Origin: Tridacna crocea
Lineage: Eukaryota; Mollusca; Bivalvia; Cardiida; Cardiidae
Length of the DNA stretch: 64,000 nucleotides
Direction of reading: 5' to 3'
NCBI GenBank assembly: GCA_943736015.1
Contig: OX031057.1
Span: forward strand, 39,146,501 to 39,210,500
Both the position numbers and the translations under genes were made by a program. Under the pieces are notes generated by a model. It saw only the letters and a list, made by a program, of their open reading frames with translations, did not search any database and was not told where the DNA came from. Of the stretch, positions 22,801 to 34,800 are shown in pieces (position 1 is the stretch's first letter; each line of letters opens with the position of its first letter).

Positions 22801-25800
22801 CCTTTCCAAGTTTCCTTTCTTTAGATGAGAGACAAATTTCATATTTCATTGACATTTTATTTGTGATCTGCTAATGCTTTCAAAGTGAGTAAGTCTACAA
22901 TTCTGTCATCTAGTAAAATAAATTATGTGTCAACTCTCCTTAGTCTTTTTTACATAATATATATTATGTTTATCAGTGAAAGTCTTAAATGGAAGAAAAA
23001 ATGCATAATTGTAGACATTGTGGACATCTTAAATTAACACATTACCAAACAACCTTGAGTTTTGATTATCATAAGAAAGAAAGCTCTAGAAAACTTTGTG
23101 AGAAAAGGAGGAAATGCTGGTTACCAGTAGTTTCTATTTTCTCACAAGTGCTCTAGGTTTTACCTAACGACAAATTTTTAGATTTGTCCAAATTCGGCAG
23201 ACGACAATATAAACGTGATTCAAAAACTGAAACTTTACTTTAGATGTGTAGAAAAAATTTTGGGAAAAGGAGAAAATGCTGGTTACCAGCATTTTCTCCT
23301 TTTCCTGCGATGTTTTCAGAAGGCTGCTTCCTCTGGGTCGTAAAAACCAGGGATTGTTTGGTAGAGGGTTAAATGCAAATTCTTTGTTCTAACACATAGC
23401 ATACAATCCCATCTTTTAACACTCCTTAGAAAGAAGGCTTTTCGAAAAAATTGTAGGAAAAGGAAAAAGTAATGGAAACATTTTCTCCTTCTCCCACAAT
23501 GTTTTCTACCACTCAAGACCTATTTTTATCCTTTTTTTATAAAACCCCTGAGCTACCAAAGTAGGTACAATGTTCATTGTGTGGAAGTCCAACAACTTTT
23601 TGAGAATGGCTTTCTTTCATAATGATTGTTTCTCCAAATGCTTTAAGTGAAAACTGGCTAGAAGACCTTTTTCTTTCAATGGCTTCTTTAGGAGAAATAT
23701 CTCTACAAGAATAAATGCACTTAATTTCAACCAATCCATGTGGATCTTTCTCTGAAGGATCTGTAATCAGGCCATCAGGACTAGCAGCAAGCTGCCCAAA
23801 TTCCAAATCAACAAACAAACCACACCCACAGACTGTTATATTTACACCTTGTGCTGCTTTCTGCTGCTTGTATTTAACGACAACAACTTCATTATCTATC
23901 CCATATTTGACAGCTGGAATGGATGTCAATTTTGGTTTTCTTATCTGAATAATATCTTTAACTAGGGTTCCAATATTTCCCTTTCCGACAAACTTTTTCG
24001 CCTTGCTTGCTGTAATCCTGCCTTTCTTGTGCCTGAACCACAATGGGTTATTTGCTTGTCCATGAGTTTGCTTTTTGATTTCTTTCTGTCGTGCCTCTGT
24101 GACCTATAAAGGCAATAAATTAGCTGTTATCATTTATCGACTGCTTTCAAGTTAACTCTTTATCACACAATCCCGACTTTTAATGACCCTGAGAAAAAAA
24201 CCTTTTAGAAAACCCTATGGGAAAAGGAGAAAATGCTGGTAACCAGCATTTCATCCTTTTCACACATTGTTTTTGACCCTGCTGGGAAAAAATCAACCTT
24301 TTTCTTTCTTTACTAAACCTAATGTAAAATATTGCAGATGAAAAATGTTGCTTGCTTAAAGATTTGATGTCTTTAACCCTTTACCAAACAATCCCTGGTT
24401 TTCAGGACTCCAGAGACAGAAGTTGTTTGAAAACATGGTAACCAGCATTTTCTCCTTTTCCCACAATGTTTTCTACCCTTCACAAATTAAATTTCATTTT
24501 TTGTGTCACATTAATTTTGTCATCTGCAAAAGCTTTCAATTTGGACAAGTCTAAAACTTTGTTGTTCCGTAAGGAGTTAACAGAACTTTATGTTAACTTT
24601 CTTACTGAGGTAATTTAATCCATTACCACACTATCCCTACTTTCGACGATACTGAGAAAGAAGCCTTTAGAAAACATTGTGCGAAAAGGAGAAAATGCTG
24701 GTTACCAGCATTTTCTCCTTTTCCCACAATGTTTTCTACCCTTCACAACACATATTTCAAATTTTCAGTCATTATTATTTTGTTGTCTGCAATTGCTATC
24801 GATTTGGACCAGCCTAAAATATTGTCCTTTTGTGATGAGTTAAACTGAGGTTGTTGATAAAAAATTATAAGATAAAGTCTTATATGTAAATATCTTAAGT
24901 TTTTGACAAACTATTTCCTCTGGAAGTTGATGAGTATTAATCCTCTCTTCTTCACCTTCACTAGCAGTATCAGTGCTTGAGTTAAGAATCTGAAGAAAAT
25001 GAATTAAATAGTTTTTCATGTATGTTGGGTTATTTTTTATCCTTTTTATCCTTTGCTTTTCATTCTAACCTTCACAATGCTAAATTCAAGTAAACTTGCT
25101 TTTACCATCAGTGCAGATCAAGATCAGACTACACAGAGCATGCAGACTAATCTTTGATCTATATTGTCCAATACCTTACTACAGGTTATGGTTGAAACAA
25201 CCTTGCACAATGTTTGAAAAAAGTTCATCATGTTTACTCAGCATTGTAAATGTTGACAAAAGTCAACGTAAATGTTAAAGAATACATTTGTCAACCACCT
25301 GAAAGATTGGCACAGTGCTGTCCCTGTGATTATTTTCAACAATGAAAAAGACACTGCATGTAAATGTTACTTATTTCAAAGAAGCTCCAAGAATGGTTTT
25401 CATCAATGTTGAAATTTTAGTGCTTACCATCAGCAAGCCTTTTTCATGAAGTAATTGCTTCAAGTCTTCTTTTAAGGCAGTGGTATCTAAGATGGCCTTT
25501 TTCATTCGTACACTGTACCCATCATAGTTTTCAAGAGGTCTTTTTCGTCATACAGAGCGTCCAAATACATGTTTTTGGACAACACGAACACCTGAAATGG
25601 GAGAATCAGATTTTTTGTAAAAATGTTAAAAGAACACAGTTTGATTAGCATGGATCTTTTGTTCACCAAACATTTTGGTTTCCATTCTTAGTCCAAGTTT
25701 ATTTCCAAATGCATAACAGGGTTAGTGAGGCTCAGTGGTTAAAGCTTGTAATCTCAGACCTGTGAGGTATTGTGGTCACACTGATTGTGGTTCAAAGTTT

Positions 25801-28800
25801 CAAGTCCCAACAACAGACCTTCTGGTCACATGAGAAATATAAAATGAAAAAAAAATTGTCGAAAGCGACAGCAAACATTATAAATACACTTCGAAAGCGA
25901 TGCAAAGCATCACACAAATGTCACAAATTTTCAGAACAAATGGGGAAAGCTTCTGATGTTTGTTGTAGTACTGTACATTGTATAATGAAAATGCACAAGA
26001 CCTCTATTTTAACTCTACCACACAATCCTGACTTTAAACAACCCAAACAAAGAAGCATTTTGAAAACATTGTGGGAAAAGGAGAAAATGCTGATAACCAG
26101 CATTTTCTCCATTTCCCGCATTGTTTTCTACCCTATCAAAGACATTTTATAGATTTTTTATCACAACTGGACAATGTAAAAAAAAATACCTGTTTTTATG
26201 GGTTTGGTTAGCTTCCTTGCTTTTCTTGAAGGCAGGTGCTATTTCTGTTCCTTGGAAGTGCAGCTTTCTGGTGCATCATTTAAAGATTCTTGAAAGTCCA
26301 ATAGGCCAAAAAGTACAATGGCTATATGATTGCACTTTCCTCCAAGTCCTGCTGCACATAAATCTGTACTTTCCTTTCATAACTTCACCAGTGCTGTTTT
26401 TAAAACTAAATCTGTTTGAAATGTCTTGCTCTTGTATGATGACAACACCATTCCGCTGACATGTGTGTAGTCTTCCAGTTTATTAAATTTTACATCACTT
26501 ACATGACCAGATTTAAAAAAGTTAAAACCTTTCCTCAGTGGTTTCTGGGCAACAGGCAAATCTGTGATTGTAACAGAGTCTTCATTGTCAGAGTCTGCAG
26601 CATGAACTATCATTAATTTTCTTTTAACTAGATAGTCAACTATGCAAGCATAGTTGAAACCTCTTGGAATAGAACCCATATTTGTTGTCCAGTTTCTCAG
26701 TAATGGAAGTGGAAAATTAATATCTTTACGGATTCCGCAGTCTGCCTCAGTTAACACATTCTGACTACATTCTGATCCATCCAGGTCAACAACAAACTTT
26801 GAAAGTCCATTCTCTTGAAGATCTTTCACCCTGAAATATCAAACAATGCACAATATTTTAAAAGTTATTCTGTACATCAAGTGTAGAATGTTACTAGTCC
26901 TAGCTTCTATGTGATAGGCTTTTCAAGTTATAAGTATGCTAGCCTATAGTTAGATATATTTATAAATAAATAAATCATTAATAAATGCCGTTTACAGGTG
27001 TTAAATTTATTAATAACAGCTGAATGGGAATCTAGTGCATATTGCTTAAGTTTGCATATGCTGAAGTCATCTTTTTCCACATTGGTTTAGACCAAATACA
27101 GAAAATATTCTTGTGGAAAATAACTAGAGGCGCTTGAGCACCTGTATCGCTCCACAGGCCTGATTTTTCTGTAACGGTGAAGAGAAGTTTTTAACAATTA
27201 CCATTCATTACTGCATTTTAAGAAAAAAGGCTATGAAAAACATTGTGAGAAAAGAAGAAAATAAAAGTAACCTGCATTTTCTTAGTTTTACACAATAATT
27301 TCTACCCTTTTTGATACAAGTTTTACTAATTTGAAGATTTATGTTGTCTGCAACATCTTTCAATTATGGCCAGTTATAAAGATTTTGTCGTCTGGTTATA
27401 GTTAACTCATTACCAAACGACAACATTTTAGGGTTGCCCAAATGGAAAGCATTTGTAGATGAAAAAATAAAAGTGACTGAAAATTTGAAAGTTGTTCTGT
27501 GAAGGGTAGATAACATTGTGGGAAAAGGTTACCAGCATTTTCTCCTTTTCCCACAATCTTTTCTAAAGTCTTCTTTGTCAGGGATCAGTTTGATTGGATA
27601 ACAAAATGCCTTATCACAACAGTAAAGCCCTGTCCCTCTTTGTACTAGGTCACCAGTAGGTCAACAAACCTTTACCAGAACTAATCAAAGTGCAGAGGTT
27701 CTCTTGTTTTATATGAAAAGGATTATAGATTATGTAAAGCAACCATCTTTAACTCTTTACCAAACGACAAAATTTGGGATGTGACCAAACTGAAAGCATT
27801 TGCAGACAACAAATTAAACATTGATGAAATGATTATTTCTCTCTTTGATGGAGTAGAAAACACTGAGGGAAAAGGAGAAAATGCTGATTACCAGCATTTT
27901 CTCCTTTTCCAAGAGTGTTTTCCAAAGACTTCTTCTTTAGGGTCGTTAAAAGTCAGGATTGTATGGTAAAGACTTACCACCATAGGAACTAACCTGCAAT
28001 ACAACAATGAAATCAAAACGAACAGTTTGAGAGAAGAAATTTTTCAAAGATTTTACTTTATACCATAAAAGGAAAATGAGTCTCCCATAAAAGCCATGTT
28101 TTTTTATGGATCTTTTTTTTTAAGGAATTCTGTAGACCTCTATCTAAGGAACATTCCTGCAAAATAGTGATGCTGTCCAATTAGTGGTTTGGGAGGAGAA
28201 GATTTTTAAAGGTTTTTTACTTTGGTTGCCATGGAAACCAGAATTATTCATGGAACACAGTTATTTGAAGAAATTTGAAAGAGGACCACCTAAGGAACAT
28301 TCCTGTGAAATTTGGTAAAAAATCCAGTCAATAGTTTCTGAGGAGAAGTTTTTTGAAGAAAAAGTTTACGGACGCACGCACGGACGAACGAACGGACGGA
28401 CGAACGGACGGACGCATGACGGACACAACGCCATGACAATAGCTCGCTGGCCTTCGGCAAGTGGAGCTAAAAACCGCCAGCACATAGAAGGAAATGGATC
28501 TTAGGGGAACCCCGAATCGTAGGCCAAAACATCAAAGTTACGGACCCGTAACCATTGGAATTCCCTTTCAAAAGAATATCCACAACTTAGGCTTTGGATG
28601 CATGATAAACAGTTTAGTGTATAATCAGTCTATTTGGGCGATGTCTGAAAAACATAAGGACGGCGATTCAAACTCGCTCAGAGTCACAGCTCGTCGCGCA
28701 AGTGGGCAAGATATTTCTCTTAATTTACCTGTTAATAAATCTCTTTTTTGAACAACTTGTGTTCGCCGCAAAGCCTCAACAATTCAGCCTTCTTGCGAGA

Positions 28801-31800
28801 TCCTTTGCATCGTTGTCCTCAACAACTGGATCAGGTAGTACGGCGCCTTTTATATCTTCTTCTCATAGTTTCACTATTCTGTCCACCATATTCACGAATC
28901 AATAAATGTCTACTTCCATCTTGAAACAATGGCTTCCGTTCATGATTCTGATTGGTGGATTATTACGTGCGCACGTAATAACTAATACGTGCGCACGTAA
29001 TACTATTGCGTGCGCACGTATTAACTAATACGTGGGCACGTAATAACTAATACGTGCGCACGCAATAGTATTACGTGCGCACGCAGTAGCTAATACGTGC
29101 GCACGTATTAACTAATACGTGCGCACGTAATACTATTGCGTGCGCACGTATTAACTATTACGTGGGCACGTAATAACTATTACGTGCGCACGTAGTATAA
29201 AATATATCTTCCATGTCACTTTTGTGCCACCGTAGGCTGGTCTTCGTCGATTCTCCTTGCAGATGCATCAAACGACCTTTTACCAGAGAGCAACTTCTGT
29301 TTTTAAGTAGATCTACGTTTATTATATACCAGTAAATTTTTCTGGATCTAATACAAGCGTTGAATCGGATTAAATAACACACACGACAAAAAAAATCTAC
29401 ACGCAGTGAAATACAGTCCCAAATATGGTATGATGACGTAATATTAATCCGCCATTCACGAAGACAAGAGATACTATACCATCCGTGCTGATTGATTTCC
29501 TCATTATATCTGCCGTTTTCAAATGAAATGTCAATAACTGCAAATCTTGTTGAAAGTTGTACGTCTATAATAAAAGGAATATTATGTTGTAGTAACTTTC
29601 ATGGTGTTTGTATTTACTTCTCTCAGCGTAAGAAAATTTTGACATTGCGCGACATCAAATTTTCTTATGCTGCACGAATTAATTACAAACACAAAGAAAG
29701 TCACTACAACGTTATATTCCGTATGTATTCCTTTATATCATGTAAATAGTAATTGCTGTTTGGTAGTTTCTTTATTGAATATGAGTTAAATCATTCCGAA
29801 TGACAAATATGTCATATGAATATGCTCATTGTTTTTAACAACATATTCAGTAACAACGAATATGTTGTTTGTGTGTTACTTTTCTGTCCCGTTTTTTTTC
29901 CCCTAATACATGGCAAACTGCCTAAGTAATCAGGTATCTAAACAGCGTCTCGTTGTCGTTTAATCCTTCGATTAAATCAAGGAACAAACTCAAGATACAC
30001 ATGTAGAGATGTGTTTTTACATTGACGTTTCACACCCACTGTCAAAAATGAACGCATTTCACTGCGTTTTAGAACTGACGTCGCTGACGTGACGTTCGTA
30101 AACAAAACGCACTGTGGAGGGTGCCTGTATTTAACCGTGCATATCTCCGAAACTATACATCATATCAATAAAAGATGATAAACACATGAGACAGAAATGA
30201 ATCCCCTTCAATAAAATGCAAAAAAAGAAAAATCGAAAATTTTGGCCATAAGGCACCTTTTCCCAGATCCGCGCTCATATATGTTACAGCCAATCTGTAA
30301 AATCAGCCATTTCATGAAATGGCTGAAACATTTTAGTCAATTCATGAAATGCCTAAACCAGTAAGCCATTTCATGAAATGGCTGAAATTTTTAGCCATTT
30401 CATGAAATGGCTGGAATTCTGATGTCAATATTACACAGATTGTCTGATGGATTTTCAGCCAATCTGTGTAAAAAAATCTGGAGTTTATTTAAATGGATAT
30501 ATTAATGAATTGATTCATTATTTGATTAGAAAACTGATGATGTCGTGGTTTTTATAATTGATTCCTTTTAGTTTTATTTATTTCTTTATTTATTTAGAAA
30601 AATATCATTACATTTTCGATTGAATATTTTATTCAGTGGTTTGTTGAGGAAACATACATTTATAAGTTGTTTGCTTATTTATTTTTTAAATGTTAGTTTG
30701 TTTGATTGATTGATTTTCCTATCAAGAATTCTCTAATTAAAGGATAACTTTAATGTAACAGATCAAAAGATTATCTGTAGTATGAACTATAAATGTGCGT
30801 AAACATCCTAATGTAATTACATGTAGTTACTTATCCAATTATTGGTTACTTTGATCACGGGTGATGTTATGGAAACTATCTTTGTGTTATTAATTACCTA
30901 CATAAATGCTGAATAAAAAAAATGAAAAAAGCTGACATGCCGGAATTCAACAATTTTATTCCTTAAACACAACCGCGCATTTGACCTTTTGCAAAAAAAA
31001 AGGAAAATGTATAGGAAAAGGAGAAATTGTTTGTAATAAGTGATTTCTCCTTTCCTCACCATGTTTTCTATTTTTATAGCACATGCTTTTCATTTTAAAT
31101 ACAGTATTAATTCTTGTCTGTAATCTCCTTGAATTTGGACCAGTCTAAAATGTTGTTGTCTAGTAATGGGTTAATGCCCACCCAATTTGTCATCGACTTG
31201 TTTCTTCACTTTTGGCAAATATACAATTTTGTCTTCTGGTAAAGGGTTGAATACTTAAGCCACTTTCAAATTTGTCTTGTCTGAAGCCAAGCAATACCAT
31301 CGAAAGATCTATTTTGGAGAATATTGTGAAGTGCTCTTTTTTTTGTAAAAATCATCCACAAAAATTATAGACACTCAACAAAATTAATGTATGCACGTAC
31401 TACGTTCAAAATAAGTAATACATGTATAATATGTGTATAATTTTGAGTTTCAGCCATTTCATGAAATGACTAGAGCAAATTTCCAGCCTTTTCATGAAAT
31501 GGCTGAAACATTTTAGTCATTTCATGAAATGCCTGAATGAATTAGGCATTTCACGAAATGGCTAAAATTTTCAGCCATTTCATGAAATGGCTGATTTCAC
31601 AAATTGGCTGTAACATAAATATATTTTTTTATCTAAAAAGGATATTTTAACAAAACTTACTCATTTATGATCTAAATACACTCTTATTCAACACCACTTT
31701 TGCTATTGATACTGCCATGGAGGGGATGGGATCATTCCAAATGAACTACCATAAATGGGGTTAAGTAACTTATAGAATCATTTTTTTTTTTAACGAAATT

Positions 31801-34800
31801 TTGTCTTGCATAGTATTGTTAGATTATCTGGATTTTAGTTTAGTTTAAACATATTTATTTTACATCAACTGAGAAACAAGTTCTGACAACTTATACTAAT
31901 CTCTCTCGATTCTGCTTCCTGGGAACTACACCAGTACTTGGATAGATTTTGTTTATCTATGGTCAATTCTATTTTGTTATGCAATCGTCTGCATGACTGA
32001 AAAATAAGTCTGCAATCCATTACAAAGGTGATTTGATTAAATTCAGGATGAATTTGCCCTTATTTATTAGACAGAGGCTTAGAACTGAATAGAACCCAGA
32101 CAGATATAATATGCAAAAGAAAAAATAAATGTTATTTATCTGATAGATAATACACAAAAGGTAAGTAAGCATGTATATGTCTAAAAGTTTGGACTAGAGG
32201 TTATATGACACTTTACCACACAGTCTCAAGTTTTAACAACCCTGACATAGAGAGCTTTTAACCATTTACCAAACAATCCCTACTGTTTACGACCTTGTGA
32301 TAGATGCCTTTTGAAAACATTGTTGGAAAAGGAGAAAATGCTGGTAACCAGCATTTTCTCCTTTTCCCAAAATGTTTTCTACCGGGTAACCCTGCTGGAA
32401 ACAAACCTCAATTTTTGAGTTATGTTTAATTTTTTGTCTGCAGTTTGGACCAGTCTAAAATTTTGTTGTTTGGTAAAGAATTAAAAACATGGGGGAGGAG
32501 AAAATCTTGATTGCCAGCATTTTTCCCTGTCCATTTTCAGATTCCTATCATTGGGTTTAAAATTATTTTTTTATGTTTTCTGCAGATTCTTTCACTTTGG
32601 ACAAGTCTAACTTTATGTGGTCTGCTTAAGACATAATCAGTCTTTAACATATTTCATTTTACAATCTGCCAATTCTTAGGCCTGACCCAGCCATTTTTTG
32701 TTGATTTTCTAAATTCTCAGTTGGTGCAAAGAATTTATGACTATAAGAAGTCCTATTTTTAAGTACTGACCTAGGTTATTTTTCATTTTGACATTTGTTA
32801 ATATACCTCAAGTCTTATCACCTCTTTTGCAATTTCCATTAGCTAACCAGTTTAGTCACTGTTTGAACAACAAATTTTGCTGCATTTAACTGAATTATTT
32901 CAGTAACATACTAGTATATATCTTATATGGAACTGATGCCAAATTTCTCAATGATCAAAATGTAAAATTTACACAAAACTTGCCTGTTAATGAGCGTAAT
33001 TCATTCCTTTTCGATGTGCTGTGTTTTATCCCGAATGGTAGGTAGATGCGTTAAGTTAGTCATGCAGTCATGCAAACTGATACAAATTATAGAATTAGAT
33101 TATGTCTTTCTTTAACTCTTTACCAAACAAGAAACTTACAGTGTGGTCCAAATTGAAAGCAAATTCCAGATGACAAAATAAATGTAAATGAAAAATTGAA
33201 ATTTGATTTGGGAAGGGTAGAAAACATTGTGGGTAAGGGAGAAAATGTGGGTTTCCAGCATTTTCTCCTTTTCCCACAACGTTTTCTGAAGACTTCTTTC
33301 TCAGGGTCGTGGTAAGTCAGGATTGTGTGGTAAAGAGTTAATTCAAAATTTTGTCCAGCATAGTCTTGTCGATTATTGAAAAAGTTGAAAATTCTTTCAT
33401 CAATTTGGGTTTGCTAATAATGTGGTGCAAATGCTTCCAGATAATGGCAAAAGTTGCAGGGATAGGTTTAGATCATACCTTGGTTTAACCCTTTACCATA
33501 CAATGGTTTCTTTAACTACCTGTATGTAACCCAGAGAAAGATATTTTTTCAAAACATTGTGGAAAGGAAAAAATATCAGCAGGCAGTATTTTCCCCTTTC
33601 TGACCAGATTGTGACAAGTCCCATCACCTTAGCCATATTGAATTTGTTGTCTGCAAATGCTTTAAATTGTGAAAGTCTAAATTTTGTCCCCTGCAAAAGG
33701 GTTGAAAAACTACTACACATCTAACCATGCATCTTTGCAAGCCAAGGGTGACAATCCACTACGCTACTTTGCCCTTGGCAGACTGAGCTTGATCTGATTT
33801 TGATATTCCCCCGATAAGCATTTTCATTGGTTACAACTGCATGAATCAAATCGCTCATAGCATTTCATCTTTGATAAAAATAGAACAAGGTCACGACCTT
33901 TCAGATAAAAAAAGAAGGTAAACATGAATACCCCCGTGGATGTGTGCAGGATCTGCAATGAATTATTGCCAAAAAAAAAACATAGACAAACAATATTTAT
34001 GGAAAGTTTCAGTGTGACCAATCAATTATTAGAGGTTTTAGGCTATATCGCAGCACCTGACCATGGAATGTTGAAGTACCTTTGTGGTTGTTGCTTCATG
34101 TTGAAATTAATGTATTCGTAAGCGGTTTGTAAAACGGTATTTCATTGGCTGTGTGTATGATGTAAAGGGAGATAATAAGCAGCATCCAACGAGTAAACCA
34201 GTCAATTGTCATCCTTTCAGGTGCACAGATAATAGACCTGATGATACTTGTGGTAGACATTGTGAAGGGAATGCAAACACAGACAGCGGAGTGTCTTGTT
34301 ATAGGGGAGATAACTTGTGAGAAAATGATTGTTGTATTGAATAAAGTGGATCTACTGGCCCCAGACAAAAAAGAAGCAATGATAGATAAAGTAAGTTAAA
34401 GGGAAATGTGTCTTTGAAAACCATGGCAGTCACAGTTTTTTATTAAATTCTTTAACTCTTTATCACAAGTGACGTTTTTAACTTACCAAATGACAAAATT
34501 TTAGGTATGTCCATTTTGATAGGATTTGCAGACAGCAGAATAAAAGTGACTGAAGACTTGAGATTTGTTTTATGAAGGGTAGAAAACATTATGGGAAAAA
34601 TAGAAAATGCTGGTTACCAGCATTTTCTCCTTTACCCAGAATGTTTTCTAAAGGCTTCTTTCTCAAGGTCGTCAAAAGTAGGGATTGTATGGTAATTGGT
34701 TAAGGACCCAGACGAAGAAGGCTTTGAAAATATGTGAAAAAAGGAGAAAATGATGGAAACCAGCATTTTCTTCTTTTCTCACCATGTTTTCTCCCCTGTC

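Larger units (their letters stand above)
27124..28470 (+). repeat. Dispersed mollusc-type repeat, interrupted by MITEs
   Basis: It begins CTAGAGGCGCTTGAGCACCT and ends with a GACG/GAACGGACG-type microsatellite and AGCTCGCTGGCCTTCGGCAA. The inside carries phrases such as AAGGAACATTCCTGTGAAAT in two versions. No coding sequence is seen. Three MITEs (27191-27976) interrupt it. I recognise the ends as a common bivalve repeat but do not know its class. Confidence 0.55.
23537..28889 (-). pseudogene. SAP/SWIM/YqaJ-type exonuclease gene of the transposon, broken
   Basis: Five exons read on the minus strand with matching phases: 28889-28729, 26830-26190, 25591-25428, 24989-24912 (donor uncertain) and 24103-23537. 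Exon 1 has a SAP-like helix (DAKDLARRLNC). Exon 2 has a SWIM-like GLGGKCNHIAIVLF followed by CTSKEQK and PRKAR-type basic residues. Exon 5 has YqaJ/lambda-exonuclease motifs RITASK, GLFVDLEFGQLAASPDG and LVEIKC, supplying the D...E-x-K catalytic residues. In-frame stops occur in exon 1 (two), exon 2 (26377-26379 and a TAG further on) and exon 3 (TGA). Exon 5 ends early, short of the usual C-terminus. Relatives are phage/virus recombination exonucleases and ISL2EU second proteins; its role in transposition is unknown to me. Confidence 0.8.
17707..29233. mobile_element. Large THAP/DDE + YqaJ DNA transposon (ISL2EU-like), decayed
   Basis: The element is about 11.5 kb and bounded by inverted repeats starting ACGGTGGCACAAAAGTGACA. 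AGGCTGGT directly flanks both ends (17699-17706 and 29234-29241), looking like an 8-bp target duplication. It carries a plus-strand transposase gene (THAP finger, helix-turn-helix, DDE domain) and a minus-strand SAP/SWIM/YqaJ nuclease gene. That pairing is what I associate with ISL2EU-type eukaryotic transposons; I infer the superfamily and did not search for it. Both genes carry stops or frameshifts. At least 15 hairpin MITEs, a SINE fragment and a mollusc-type dispersed repeat have inserted within it, always outside the recognisable exons. Confidence 0.8.
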
